Assembly: GCA_040219575.1 (NCBI GenBank)
Contig: JAVJSD010000012.1
Span: 62,001-126,000, forward strand
Direction of reading: 5' to 3'
Origin: JAVJSD01 sp040219575
GTDB taxonomy: Bacteria > Planctomycetota > Planctomycetia > Pirellulales > Pirellulaceae
Length of the DNA stretch: 64,000 bases
In this document: positions 27,991 to 36,900 of the stretch, piece by piece
Layout: each line of letters opens with the position of its first letter
How positions within the stretch are numbered: position 1 is the first letter of the stretch
Program-made: the position numbers and the translations under genes
Notes under the pieces: model-generated
What the model was told of the DNA's origin: nothing
Databases searched by the model: none
What the model saw: the letters and a program-made list of their open reading frames with translations, nothing else

Positions 27991-30346
27991 TGATGAGCCG
28001 GTCGGTCTCCGCCAGGCGAAACCGCGTGCTGACGACGGAATTCCCTTCCCGCCCCTCGCGATACTTGACGTACGCCGTGGCGACGATCGCGCCGTCCGGC
28101 AGCACCTCCAAATCGGAGTAGCCACAACTCGTATCGCCCTTTCCCGGTGCGTCGGCCTCCGTGCGAGCCGCGTTGCGCAACAGCGTGATGCGGTACTGTC
28201 CCGGTCGACCTTCGACGAGGTCTTGATACCGCCCGACCCAGCCGACGTAGTGTCCGTACGTGGGGCTCGTCTTCGACATGTCGCGCATCGCCGCCACCAA
28301 CCTTCCGTCCGGGGTGTAGCGAGCCACGTGGCAATCGCCGGTCAGCGCGGCGGGCAATTCGCGCGGCGCGCTCCAAGTTCGGGCGTCGTCGTTGCTGACC
28401 GAATAGAGCGATTGATGACGACGGCTGTTCTCGCGCATCAGCATCAACAGTTGCCTGCCGTCGGGAGAGCGAATCACCGAAGGCTGCCCCCAGCGATCGG
28501 GGATCCGCAGGATGCGGCGCTGGGCGCTCCAGGTCAGGCCGCCGTCGCGCGATTCGCTTTGCACGACGTAGCCTGGCAAGTCCGACCACAGCACGAGCCG
28601 CCGCCCCTCGTCGAACGAGAGAATCGTCTTCGGCGGCACTTCGCCCTGCAGGCCGTTGGGCTTCATGGGCGACCACGTCTTCCCGTCGTCCTCCGAGACG
28701 GCCTGCTGCAGCGGGTACGGGGGCCTGCCGCCGCGACGTTGATCGATGCCGCCGGCGAACATGACCAGCCGCTCGACGCCTTGGGGATCGACAAGCCGAT
28801 GCAGCGCTGGCGTGTTGGCCGTTTGCCGCCAGTTGGCGGGAACTTCGAGCGGACCACTCCACGTCCGGCCGCCGTCTTCGCTACGCGCGAGTGGGCCGAC
28901 AAGCCGCGCCGACCCCACTGACCACGCGGCGAACATCGTCCGCCCGTCGCCCAGCAGCACCGTGTCGCAGTGCCCGTGGAATTCTTCCGGCGTTCCCCGG
29001 GCGACGACCGACTGCCGCTCGGATTGCCCGGAGATATCGACCATCGGCAGATCGATCGTGCGCGTAACAGCAGGCGTCGGTCCTGCGAAGCCGGGCATGC
29101 TGCGAGCCAGCGGGCGACTGATGAGCATCTTCCGCTTCGACTTCGGATCGACCAGCTTCGCCGCCAGGATGTCGCGCTCGGTGAATCGCGCCAGCAGAAT
29201 CTCGCCGTCGGTAGCCCGATTGCGATCGTACGAGATGTAGATCACGCCGTCGGGCGCCTGGAAGCCATCGGGATAGGAGACGCCCGGTCGCTCGTCGAGC
29301 AGCAGACCGCCGCGCCACGTTGTTCCCTCGTCGTCCGACAGCCAGGCGGAGAGCATGACGCGCCCCTGGTGCGCGTCGATCGCCTCGCCGTGCTTGACCA
29401 GCAGGATGCGTCCCGAGGCCAACCGCCGCACGTGAAATCGCGCGTTCGGCTGACGGATGCCGGGCGGTTCGGTCGGCTTCGACCAGGTTCGCCCGCCGTC
29501 GGTCGACGTGCTTTGCATGATGCCTTTGGTGGTGCGGGCCAGCATCCACAGCGAACCATCCTTCCGCTCGACGATCATGTGTTCGTGCCAGTCGGGATTC
29601 GGAAATCGCACGGCCCCGCGTCGCCGCCAGGTGGCGCCATGATCGGTCGACACGAACACATTCGCCCCGCGCAGGGGATCAAGCTCCCGGAAGCAGCCGC
29701 GAAACAAGCGGAATCCCTCCCGCTGATCGAGCGAGATCGGCAGCATCCACTCGCCGGTCGAGAGCACGGTGGGTTTGTTGAGCGTCACCCCGTGCCAGAT
29801 GCGGCGGGGTTTTGACCACGTCGGCTTGTCGGCGTCCGGGTTCTCGCAGACGGCCGCCCACACGCCGGCGCGGCCGTCGAACATGTCCATCGACTGATCA
29901 AAGATCAGCCACAGGCGACCCAGCGGATCGGTCCACAGGTTGCCCACCAGCACACTGCGATCGAGCGGCAGCCTTTCGGAGTGCGCGTCGATCACCAGTC
30001 GCGGCTTCGACCAACTTTCGCCGTCGTCGTCGCTGGTCGCCAGCACGAAGAACGCCTTGGGGCTGTCGCCGCCGGCCACCCAACAGGCCCACAGCCGCCC
30101 GCCGGGAGTCCGCTCGACGCCGATCGTCATGCCGTAGTCGAGCTTGTCGTAATCGTACTCGGGCAGCGGCGAGGTGTTCAGCGTCGGCGGCGCCAGCGCC
30201 AGATCGGCGATCTTCTCCATCACCTCGATCTCCAAGGCGCGCTCTTGCTCGGCCGTCATGTGGTCGAACCGCGCCTCGGGCTCCTCGCTTCTCGCGAGAT
30301 TCGCAAGCAGCATCATCGACACAAGCAGGATCAGGTGGGGCTTCAT
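27962..30346 (-). CDS. Exported two-module sialidase/BNR-repeat glycoside hydrolase-like protein
   Basis: The 794-residue protein has a signal peptide (MKPHLILLVSMMLLANLARS) and two sialidase-like propellers in tandem, about residues 70-420 and 440-790. Each carries four Asp-box loops (S-x-D-x-G-x-T-W): in the first TSDDDGESWS, STDHGATWR, STDGGRTWS, SDDEGTTWR; in the second SEDGGRTWS, SEDDGKTWS, SRDGGLTWS and the degenerate SNDDARTWS. Single-module planctomycete relatives are about 350-400 residues, so this is a duplication or fusion. Likely work is binding or cutting of terminal sugars on polysaccharides outside the cell, but catalytic Arg/Tyr/Glu residues cannot be fixed by eye. The ATG at 30346 starts exactly at the signal peptide. 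Confidence 0.85.
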   Translation of the reverse strand: MKPHLILLVSMMLLANLARSEEPEARFDHMTAEQERALEIEVMEKIADLALAPPTLNTSPLPEYDYDKLDYGMTIGVERTPGGRLWACWVAGGDSPKAFFVLATSDDDGESWSKPRLVIDAHSERLPLDRSVLVGNLWTDPLGRLWLIFDQSMDMFDGRAGVWAAVCENPDADKPTWSKPRRIWHGVTLNKPTVLSTGEWMLPISLDQREGFRLFRGCFRELDPLRGANVFVSTDHGATWRRRGAVRFPNPDWHEHMIVERKDGSLWMLARTTKGIMQSTSTDGGRTWSKPTEPPGIRQPNARFHVRRLASGRILLVKHGEAIDAHQGRVMLSAWLSDDEGTTWRGGLLLDERPGVSYPDGFQAPDGVIYISYDRNRATDGEILLARFTERDILAAKLVDPKSKRKMLISRPLARSMPGFAGPTPAVTRTIDLPMVDISGQSERQSVVARGTPEEFHGHCDTVLLGDGRTMFAAWSVGSARLVGPLARSEDGGRTWSGPLEVPANWRQTANTPALHRLVDPQGVERLVMFAGGIDQRRGGRPPYPLQQAVSEDDGKTWSPMKPNGLQGEVPPKTILSFDEGRRLVLWSDLPGYVVQSESRDGGLTWSAQRRILRIPDRWGQPSVIRSPDGRQLLMLMRENSRRHQSLYSVSNDDARTWSAPRELPAALTGDCHVARYTPDGRLVAAMRDMSKTSPTYGHYVGWVGRYQDLVEGRPGQYRITLLRNAARTEADAPGKGDTSCGYSDLEVLPDGAIVATAYVKYREGREGNSVVSTRFRLAETDRLIKESRPTRAD

Positions 30347-30500
30347 CGGTGCACGGCCAGGTCGTTCAGTGTGATGGGATATGGTACATGGCTGATTGGG
30401 TTTTGATGGGGAGTCGGCAGCTCCAATCGGCTCGCATACATCTGCGGAAATCAGCGTCATCCGCGGACTTCTGGAAGTGGGCGAAACTCTCGTCGATTCT

Positions 30501-30560
30501 CCGTTCTCTCCGTTTGCTCCTGTTCCTTGATCGGTTGCGGCCGCCCTGCGGCGATCCGCG
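30501..30560. repeat. Dispersed pyrimidine-rich repeat, copy 1
   Basis: CCGTTCTCTCCGTTTGCTCC then TGTTCCTTGATCGGTTGCGG CCG matches, with a few changes, the segment at 48676-48729. Both lie in intergenic DNA. Confidence 0.6.
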
Positions 30561-30582
30561 TCATCTTTGGACGCAACGCATT

Positions 30583-32343
30583 CTAACCGCCATGTTCGAC
30601 GAGTTCGGCCTCGGCGATCGGTGCGGCGTCGGCGACGTGCAGGCAGATTTGCGCCAGGCTGAACAACTCGAGCGCCCCATCGGATCGCAGGCCTTCGGCG
30701 ATCACCTCCGTATCGTCGATCGTGGAGCCGTCGCCGAACTCCTCGTCCTCCCGCTCCTCGATGACGGCCGCCAGTTGGCGCACGGGCACCGGGGCGACGC
30801 GAATCAGCTTCATCAGTTCGCGCCGCACCATCTCGTAGCGCACCGCCGTGGCGCGCATCGAAAGCAGGAACACGACCAGAAACACGACGAAACCGCCAAT
30901 CAGCGTGGCGCCCGCCAGCAAAGCGTCGAAAAAAGCTCCCAGGTACTGGCCCTGCGCCAGCAGTTTCCAGAACATGCGGACCACGTAAGCTCCGGAAGTG
31001 ATGATCGCGACGGCCAGCATGGCGAAGGCGATCAGCGCCTGCACGAGTCCCCGCCGATAGCGATGCGTTCGATTGCGGCGGCGCATACAGCGAATCATGA
31101 ATTCCCGCGCCGGCTCGACCAGCGCGGATTCCTCAGGCGGCGAGGGTTCTCCCAACCGGTCCAGCACGTCCGCCACGATCTGGTCCCAAGGGATCAGGAC
31201 AAACGACAGGTCGTCGTCGGCCTCCGGCAACTCGTCCAGGAACCGTTGCCCGCGCATGCTGATGAAGTATTGGCAGTCCACGACGCTCCGATCGCCCTCG
31301 GTCTCTGGCAGCGTGCACCAATCGCGAATCGCCCGATCGATCCGCCGGCAGCACGGTCCGAGGGAGACGAATTCCTCGCGCTGTTTGCGGTAATCCAGCA
31401 GCGAATCGACCAGTTCGAATTCCCCCTCCACCCAGCCGTCGAGCAGATTGTAGTGGTCCTCGACAGTGGCGCGCATGTCTTCGAGAAACTCGTCGTCCGC
31501 CTTCCACATCGCCAGCTTGAGGATGTGCACGTAGAACACCAACTGCGCCGTATCGACGGCGCGGCCGAGCCTGGCGCCGCAGCGAGCGAGGCAGTCACGA
31601 AACTGCTCGAATGTCGCCTCCCGCAGCAGTCGATCCCAGGCCCGCTCCGTGACGTACTGAAACCGTTCCGTCGGCAGCACGTTGACCGCACGCAGCAGAA
31701 GTTGCTCGATCTCGGCCGAGGGAAGTTCTCCGTGCAAGTATTCGCGCAGCAGTTCCGTCAGCCCCCAATCGCCGGGATGCGCGGCCAGTCCGGCCAGCAG
31801 CCAGCCGACAAACGACGCGTCCTCGACGTCGGGCGAGGCGCGCTGCGCCACCACGTCAGAAAGAAACGCCAGGGCGATGTACTCTTCGGCGGTTTTGGAA
31901 TCCGTGGTGAGCAACTCGGCGTACAACGCATCCGCCGCCATCGACGCAATCCGCTGCTCCGGCGGCTCACGCGTCGACTCTTGCTGCTTTGCTCCAGCGT
32001 GCGCCGCAGGCGCTGCAGGCCAGGTTTGCTCCGCCTCCGCCGGGGCGTCGCCTTCAACCGCGGCATCGCTTTCGAAAGCATCTTCCGGACGCGGCGGGCG
32101 GGACGGCGATGGGGGCGGCGACGCTGGACGAGTCGGCATGCCATAGCGGCGGGCGTCGCTTAACGATTCATACGCGGCGCGGATGCGTTGAAACTCGTCC
32201 GGAAATTTCTCCGGTTTGAAGCGGCGAATCAAGCGGTTGTAGCTGCGTTTCAGGTCGCGCAAGTCGTAATCGTCCGCCAGGCAGAAAAACTCCTCCGCCG
32301 AGTGCGGCAACAGGTCCCAGCGCGGTTCGGAGGGATCGGTCAT
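30583..32343 (-). CDS. Membrane-anchored J-domain-like protein lacking HPD, partner of HscC
   Basis: The 586-residue protein opens with a J-like domain at about 10-70: DLRDLKRSYNRLIRRF then KPEKFPDEFQRIRAAYESLS. In a normal J-domain the loop after helix II reads HPD; here it reads KPE, so the residues needed to trigger Hsp70 ATPase are missing. A Pro-rich linker, a long helical middle part, two membrane helices in the last third (ALIAFAMLAVAIITSGAYVV and LLAGATLIGGFVVFLVVFLL) and a cytoplasmic-type tail follow. ATG 32343 overlaps the upstream gene stop by four bases (ATGA), showing translational coupling in a cassette with the HscC gene. In E. coli HscC also works with membrane J-proteins (DjlB/DjlC), which supports the pairing. 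Confidence 0.82.
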   Translation of the reverse strand: MTDPSEPRWDLLPHSAEEFFCLADDYDLRDLKRSYNRLIRRFKPEKFPDEFQRIRAAYESLSDARRYGMPTRPASPPPSPSRPPRPEDAFESDAAVEGDAPAEAEQTWPAAPAAHAGAKQQESTREPPEQRIASMAADALYAELLTTDSKTAEEYIALAFLSDVVAQRASPDVEDASFVGWLLAGLAAHPGDWGLTELLREYLHGELPSAEIEQLLLRAVNVLPTERFQYVTERAWDRLLREATFEQFRDCLARCGARLGRAVDTAQLVFYVHILKLAMWKADDEFLEDMRATVEDHYNLLDGWVEGEFELVDSLLDYRKQREEFVSLGPCCRRIDRAIRDWCTLPETEGDRSVVDCQYFISMRGQRFLDELPEADDDLSFVLIPWDQIVADVLDRLGEPSPPEESALVEPAREFMIRCMRRRNRTHRYRRGLVQALIAFAMLAVAIITSGAYVVRMFWKLLAQGQYLGAFFDALLAGATLIGGFVVFLVVFLLSMRATAVRYEMVRRELMKLIRVAPVPVRQLAAVIEEREDEEFGDGSTIDDTEVIAEGLRSDGALELFSLAQICLHVADAAPIAEAELVEHGG

Positions 32344-33029
32344 GAGAAGATCCAGGCGACAATTCCAATGACGACGAACACGATCAACACGAACAGCCCT
32401 CCGGCCGCGAGTCCGACCTGCATGTATCCCGCCTCGTCCTCGGTTTCGTCCAAGGGGTTGTACTGCAGCAACTCCGACAGCCAGGCCTCCTCCAAGGCGA
32501 ACACGCCGGGGTACTTGTTGCGAATCAGCCGCGCCGTGTCTTGCACGCCGCGCCGCGCCGTCTCGTAGTGTTCGTTCTGTTCGGGACGCATGCAACGGTG
32601 CTCGCGCTCGCGCAGCCGGTTGGCTTCCGAGGCCGGCGCGACGAGGATTTCGGTCAGGGCTTTCATGAACACCGGATGAGCGGCCGCCTCCGCCGTGAGA
32701 TCCTTGACCGCCTGTCGCTGATCGGCGGCTTGCCGCAAGCGAGCCGCCGCCGTCGCCACGTCCACATGCGCGGCGTTCTGCAAAGCGGCCAACTCGCGCG
32801 ACAACGTCTCGTCGCCGAGCCGCCAGAAATCGCGGCGGACGTTTTGCAGCCGGACGAGCATGCGAGCGCGGGGCGCCGCGTCGTCGTCGTCGCCCTCCGC
32901 CAGTTCGGCCTGAATCACGCCCGCCGGCTGGAGATGCTCGCGCCGCATCTGCAGGGCGGCTTCCGGCTCCGTCCGCGCGTCGAGCGACAGCACGTGCTGC
33001 AGGTAGGCCTCGCGACCCGACTCACTCAT
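32340..33029 (-). CDS. Tail-anchored helical protein of the HscC cassette
   Basis: This 229-residue product is helical and charged through most of its length (AAARLRQAADQRQAVKDLTA, ANRLREREHRCMRPEQNEHY) and ends in one hydrophobic helix (VGLAAGGLFVLIVFVVIGIV), so it is probably anchored to the membrane by its C terminus with the bulk in the cytoplasm. No domain is recognised. It overlaps the end of the HscC gene by 8 bases and the start of the J-like gene by 4, so all three are almost surely made together. A role as adaptor between Hsp70 and the membrane J-like protein is an inference from position only. Confidence 0.8.
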   Translation of the reverse strand: MSESGREAYLQHVLSLDARTEPEAALQMRREHLQPAGVIQAELAEGDDDDAAPRARMLVRLQNVRRDFWRLGDETLSRELAALQNAAHVDVATAAARLRQAADQRQAVKDLTAEAAAHPVFMKALTEILVAPASEANRLREREHRCMRPEQNEHYETARRGVQDTARLIRNKYPGVFALEEAWLSELLQYNPLDETEDEAGYMQVGLAAGGLFVLIVFVVIGIVAWIFS

Positions 33030-34761
33030 TCGACGCCCCCGAATCCAACGAAAATCCGAGGCTCGACAACGTGATCAACAACGACTGCCGCGCGTGCTCG
33101 AACAATTCCTTGTCGCCGGACTGCATCGACGCCTCGAACAAGTCGATCGCCTCCTCCAACTCCTCGCGCTGGTGACGGTTGACCTCCCCCACCACACGTT
33201 CGGCGAACTGCAGCAGGTGCTGGTTCTCCAAATCGTCTCGCGGATAGAATTTCAACTGCTGCATCCGCGTGATGGCGGCGGCGACCTCCTTGTTCGACAA
33301 GTCCCGGGCGTGCTGCGTGAGCACCGTTTGAAACTTGCGGCCTGTCTCGGGCACATATGCTTCCACTTCCAGAATGCCGTTCAGATCGTACGTGAAGCGG
33401 AGATGCACCGGCTGCCCGGACGGCCCCAGCGGGATGCCCTCGACCTCCAGTTCCCCGAGCAGCAGGTTGTCCTCGACCTTGCGGGCTTCACCCTGATAGA
33501 TGAGCACGACGACGGTTCGCTGGTTGGGATGCCGCGTGTAGACGATTTCCTCCCGGGAGACCGGAATCGTGGTGTTGCGATGGATAATCGGCAGAAAGAA
33601 GCCGCCCACCTCGCGCCGCCCGAATTCCTTCACGATCGACACGCCCAGCGTGAAAGGGCAGATGTCGGTCATCACCATGTCGTCGACCGCGGCGTCGTCC
33701 TCGATGAGCGCCGCCTGCACCGCGGCGCCGAGGGCCACGACTTCATCGGGATTGAACCGCGACTCGGGCTTTGTTTCAAAGAATTCCTCGACGTAGCACC
33801 GCACCGCCTCCGACCGCGTGGCGCCGCCGACCAGCACCACTTCGGAGACGTCGTCGGGCGAGACCTCCGCGTCGCGCAGGGCGCGCGACATCGGCCGCGC
33901 CAACCGCTTTACGAGGTTGTCCGAAAGCTCCAACAGTTGCTCGCGCGTGAGCTGGAGCGTCGGCGACTCCTCGGAGAAGACGCCCTGATCATCGGGGATT
34001 CGGATGCCGCACGCCGGCTGTTCGACCAACCGCCGTTTCGCCCGTTCGCACTCTTCCCGCAACCGGGAGACGTGCAGCGGCAACTGCAGCTCCGCCGTCT
34101 CCAACTGCCTGCCGTGTTGCTGCAGCACCCAGGCCACCACGCGCGAGGTGAAATCCTCTCCGCCAAGCTGTGTTTCTCCCGCGGTGGAGATGATCTCCAG
34201 CGTCCCCTCGAAGACCTCCATCACGGTCACGTCGAACGTGCCGCCGCCCAGATCCACCACGATCAGCTTCTTCTCGGCGGTGCGGTCGTGGTAGCCGTAG
34301 ACCAGCGCGGCGGCGGTCGGCTCGTTGATGATCCGCCGCACGTTGAGCCCGGCCATCTCGCCGGCCGTCTTCGTCGCCTTCCGCTGGTTGTCGTTGAAGT
34401 AGGCGGGCACGGTGATCACCGCGTCGCGCACCTCGCAGCCCAGAAAACGCTCCGCATCCTCGCGCAGCGAGCGGAGAACCAGGCTCGAAAGTTCGGTGCT
34501 GTTGAACTCCTGGCCGCCGATCTCGATCCGCCGGCCCGTGCCCATCCAGCGTTTGAAGCACGAGGCGCAGCGCTCGGGCCGCGTCACCCGCAACTGCGCC
34601 GCGACGGCGCCGACCACCACTTCGCCGCTGTCCAACACGCCCACGATCGACGGCGTGATCACATCGCCGTGCGCATTGGGTATCAGCCGCGGCTCGCCGT
34701 CTTGAAAGATGCTGCACAGCGAGTTGGTGGTGCCAAGGTCGATGCCAATGATCAACGACAC
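33022..34761 (-). CDS. hscC: HscC-type Hsp70 chaperone
   Basis: The 579-residue protein is a DnaK-family chaperone. Its ATPase domain has IGIDLGTTNSLCSIFQDGEP, FKRWMGTG, VPAYFNDNQRKATKTAGEMA, INEPTAAALVYGY, DLGGGTFDVTVME and VVLVGGATRSEAVR. It follows HscC rather than DnaK in length (E. coli HscC is 556) and in details such as ELSSLVLRSL.EDAE, MTDICPFTLGVS, IIHRNTTIPVSREE and FTYDLNGILEVE. The lid region is short. The start is GTG 34761, with GGGAG ahead. It is the first gene of an overlapping three-gene cassette with a tail-anchored protein and a membrane J-like protein. The clients are unknown; in E. coli HscC is linked to sigma-70 control and stress. Confidence 0.92.
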   Translation of the reverse strand: MSLIIGIDLGTTNSLCSIFQDGEPRLIPNAHGDVITPSIVGVLDSGEVVVGAVAAQLRVTRPERCASCFKRWMGTGRRIEIGGQEFNSTELSSLVLRSLREDAERFLGCEVRDAVITVPAYFNDNQRKATKTAGEMAGLNVRRIINEPTAAALVYGYHDRTAEKKLIVVDLGGGTFDVTVMEVFEGTLEIISTAGETQLGGEDFTSRVVAWVLQQHGRQLETAELQLPLHVSRLREECERAKRRLVEQPACGIRIPDDQGVFSEESPTLQLTREQLLELSDNLVKRLARPMSRALRDAEVSPDDVSEVVLVGGATRSEAVRCYVEEFFETKPESRFNPDEVVALGAAVQAALIEDDAAVDDMVMTDICPFTLGVSIVKEFGRREVGGFFLPIIHRNTTIPVSREEIVYTRHPNQRTVVVLIYQGEARKVEDNLLLGELEVEGIPLGPSGQPVHLRFTYDLNGILEVEAYVPETGRKFQTVLTQHARDLSNKEVAAAITRMQQLKFYPRDDLENQHLLQFAERVVGEVNRHQREELEEAIDLFEASMQSGDKELFEHARQSLLITLSSLGFSLDSGASNE

Positions 34762-34910
34762 AGAGCGATCTCCCAGAATCGAATATCAAACAGCGCCGAC
34801 GTCCGCCTCCACGACGACCACGCCCAGCGGCTTTAGTGTAGTTTACCGGCGAAGTCGTCGTCACATAGGTCGTGCTTCCGGCGGTGAAAATCGCGGCAGC
34901 GAGCGACGCA

Positions 34911-34946
34911 ACAAAAACAGCCACCGGCGAATTCACCGGTGGCTGT
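34911..34946 (-). terminator. Terminator after the iscA-like gene
   Basis: On the minus strand a perfect 10 bp stem (CAGCCACCGG/CCGGTGGCTG) with an 8-base loop is followed by TTTTTGTTGC. It lies 25 bases after the iscA-like stop and ahead of the hscC leader. Confidence 0.88.
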
Positions 34947-34970
34947 TGGAGATTTGGCTGGAACAGGCGA

Positions 34971-35303
34971 TCAGGCCTGGAACGAGCTGCCGCAGCCGCA
35001 GCTCTTGACGACGTTGGGATTGTTGAACATGAAGCCGCGCTTCTCGATGCCGTCGTAGAAGTCGATCGTCGTGCCGTCGAGATACAGGGCGCTCTTCTTG
35101 TCGACCACCACCTTCACGCCGTGGTGCTCGTACTGGCTGTCGGCCGCCTCGTCGATCTTGTCGTCGAAATTGATCGCGTACTGGAAGCCGCTGCAACCGC
35201 CGCCCATCACGCCCACGCGAAGCACGGTGGATTCATCGTACTTCTGCTCGTCCATGATGCGTTTGACTTCGCCAGCCGCTTTTTCGGTGAGGATGAGTGC
35301 CAT
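34971..35303 (-). CDS. iscA: A-type iron-sulfur carrier/assembly protein (IscA/ErpA)
   Basis: The 110-residue protein is a typical A-type carrier that receives Fe-S clusters and passes them to apoproteins. The three cluster cysteines are visible: one in GGGCSGFQY near residue 37 and two in the C-terminal CGCGSSF. LTEKAAGEVKRIM and FNNPNVVKSCGCG are family words. ATG 35303 is chosen with GGAG 10 bases ahead; a GTG at 35318 is an alternative. It lies downstream of the cysteine desulfurase gene on the same strand, 150 bases away, with its own TATAAT-like -10 and its own terminator, so it may be transcribed alone. IscA, ErpA and SufA cannot be told apart from sequence here. Confidence 0.93.
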   Translation of the reverse strand: MALILTEKAAGEVKRIMDEQKYDESTVLRVGVMGGGCSGFQYAINFDDKIDEAADSQYEHHGVKVVVDKKSALYLDGTTIDFYDGIEKRGFMFNNPNVVKSCGCGSSFQA

Positions 35304-35354
35304 CTTCAATATCTCCACGGGGAACGACAGATTTTTGACAACGTTCTATGTCTA

Positions 35355-35383
35355 AATTATACAATTCGGCAGCCGGAGGGAAG
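35355..35383 (-). promoter_or_regulatory. Candidate promoter of the iscA-like gene
   Basis: On the minus strand a perfect TATAAT (35355-35360) stands about 50 bases ahead of ATG 35303. The matching -35 position, near 35378-35383, reads TTCCCT, which is weak. This AT-rich patch contrasts with the GC-rich surroundings. Confidence 0.4.
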
Positions 35384-35453
35384 CGGTATTCGTCAAAATC
35401 CACGGAAACCGGGGCTTTCCCGACACTTGGCTCGTGTCGGCGTCTGGTGAACG

Positions 35454-36647
35454 CTAGACGCTGCGGCTCAGGCTCCGCAACCGGGCGACCGCGTCGGCGA
35501 CCGTCTCGACGGCGAAATCGACGTCCTCTTCGGTGTTGAAACGTCCCAGGCCGAAACGCAGGCTGGACCGGGACAATTCGTCCGATAGCCCCAGCGCCCG
35601 TAGCACATGGCTCGGTTCGGGGTTGGCCGAGGTGCAGGCGCTGCCGCTGGAGACGGCCAACTCCCGCATGCTCATCATCAGGGCCTCGCCATCCACGCCG
35701 GCGAAGCTGCAATTCAAGTTGCCCGCCAGCCGCTGGTCGGTCTTCTCCAGGGCCGGTCCGTTCAGCGAAACATCGTCGATCCGCTCACTCAGGCCGCGAA
35801 ACAGACGATCGCGCAGCGCGCGCAGCCGGTCGGTCTCCTGCGGCATCTCGGCGAGGCACAACTCGAGGGCCCGGGCCAGGCCGACGATGCCGGGCACGTT
35901 CAAGGTGCCGCTGCGCGCGCCGCCTTCCTGTCCGCCGCCGTCGATCTGCGGCTCGAGCCGAACGGACGGCGACTTGCGGCGCGCGTACAGCGCCCCCACT
36001 CCCTTGGGACCGTACATCTTGTGGGCCGAGAGGCTCAACAGGTCGACCTGCAATCGGCCCACGTCGACGCCGATGCGGCCGACCGCCTGCGTGGCGTCGC
36101 AGTGCAGCAGCACGCCGCGCCGTTTGCAGATCGCGCCGATCTCCTCCAGCGGTTGCAATACGCCGATCTCGTTGTTGGCCAGCATGACCGAGACCAACAG
36201 CGTGTCGTCGGTAAGCGCCTCTTCGAGCCGCCGCGGACAGAGTCGTCCCGCTTCCTTGCCGCCGGCCGGTTCGACGTCGAGCAGCGTGACGCGAAAGTCG
36301 CGTCGGCCGAGGCGCGACAGCGGATCGAGCACCGCCTTGTGCTCGGTCGCCACGCTGACCAGGTGATCGCCGCGCCGCGTCAGTCGCTGGCAGACGCCGC
36401 GAATCGCCAGATTGTTGCTCTCGGTCGCCCCGCTGGTGAACACGATCTCCCGCGGTGCGGCGCCCAACGCCCGGGCGACCGACTCGCGGGCGGCGTCGAC
36501 CGCATCCTGCGCGTCCCAGCCGAACACATGGCTGGTGCTGCCCGCGTTGCCGTAGGCCGAGTCGAAATAGGGCAGCATCGCCTCCAGCACGCGCGGATCG
36601 ACGCGCGTGGTGGCGTGGTTGTCCATATAGACCGGCGTGGCAGGCAT
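35454..36647 (-). CDS. iscS: Cysteine desulfurase (IscS/NifS type)
   Basis: The 397-residue PLP enzyme takes sulfur from cysteine and hands it on as persulfide for Fe-S clusters and thio-modified tRNA. It starts VYMDNHATTRVDPRVLEAML; FTSGATESNN binds the cofactor phosphate, SVATEHKAVLDP and the His stacking residue follow, and the PLP lysine lies in SLSAHKMYGPKGVGALY. The active-site cysteine is in the loop SSGSACTSANPEPSHVLRAL, characteristic of group I (IscS/NifS) enzymes. ATG 36647 is used; a TTG directly before it is also in frame. Downstream on the same strand is the A-type carrier gene. A scaffold gene (iscU) and isc regulator are not seen in the window. Confidence 0.95.
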   Translation of the reverse strand: MPATPVYMDNHATTRVDPRVLEAMLPYFDSAYGNAGSTSHVFGWDAQDAVDAARESVARALGAAPREIVFTSGATESNNLAIRGVCQRLTRRGDHLVSVATEHKAVLDPLSRLGRRDFRVTLLDVEPAGGKEAGRLCPRRLEEALTDDTLLVSVMLANNEIGVLQPLEEIGAICKRRGVLLHCDATQAVGRIGVDVGRLQVDLLSLSAHKMYGPKGVGALYARRKSPSVRLEPQIDGGGQEGGARSGTLNVPGIVGLARALELCLAEMPQETDRLRALRDRLFRGLSERIDDVSLNGPALEKTDQRLAGNLNCSFAGVDGEALMMSMRELAVSSGSACTSANPEPSHVLRALGLSDELSRSSLRFGLGRFNTEEDVDFAVETVADAVARLRSLSRSV

Positions 36648-36682
36648 CAAATCAATCTGTGGCAGGCGACGTTGGACATCAC

Positions 36683-36747
36683 GTAGCGGAAGTCGCCAGA
36701 CTTCCGAACAACCGGCCGACTCTCGGAACTCTGGCGAGTTCCGCTAC
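36683..36747. repeat. GTAGC-flanked REP-like repeat (type copy)
   Basis: GTAGC plus GGAAGTCGCCAGACTTCC, an 18-base spacer, then GGAACTCTGGCGAGTTCC plus GCTAC. Both hairpins and the GTAGC/GCTAC ends are intact, so this copy defines the family well. It lies just upstream of the iscS gene. Confidence 0.92.
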
Positions 36748-36760
36748 GCCGTTTCCGGAG

Positions 36761-36787
36761 GCCGGAACAACCAAAGGGCGTTCCGGC
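36761..36787. repeat. GCCGGAAC/GTTCCGGC hairpin, dispersed
   Basis: A perfect 8 bp stem around ...AACCAAAGGG...; a related sequence (GTCGGAACAATCAAAGGGCG) lies at about 2856-2875 after the tctA gene. The remaining bases 36788-36900 hold nothing recognised. Confidence 0.6.
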
Positions 36788-36900
36788 AGGAGCGTCGTGG
36801 GCGAATGAATCTTGGCCGCGCTCATTCGTGTGCACGGCGATTGGGAACCGCCGGAACAACGCACGGCTCGCGGCGGCCTACGATTATTTTCCGAACGCTA

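Noticed and set aside
35335..35363. Plus-strand TTGACA-17-TATACA promoter-like sequence
   Set aside because: The elements are good but no plus-strand gene follows; the iscS gene runs the other way. The minus-strand TATAAT in the same patch suits the iscA-like gene.
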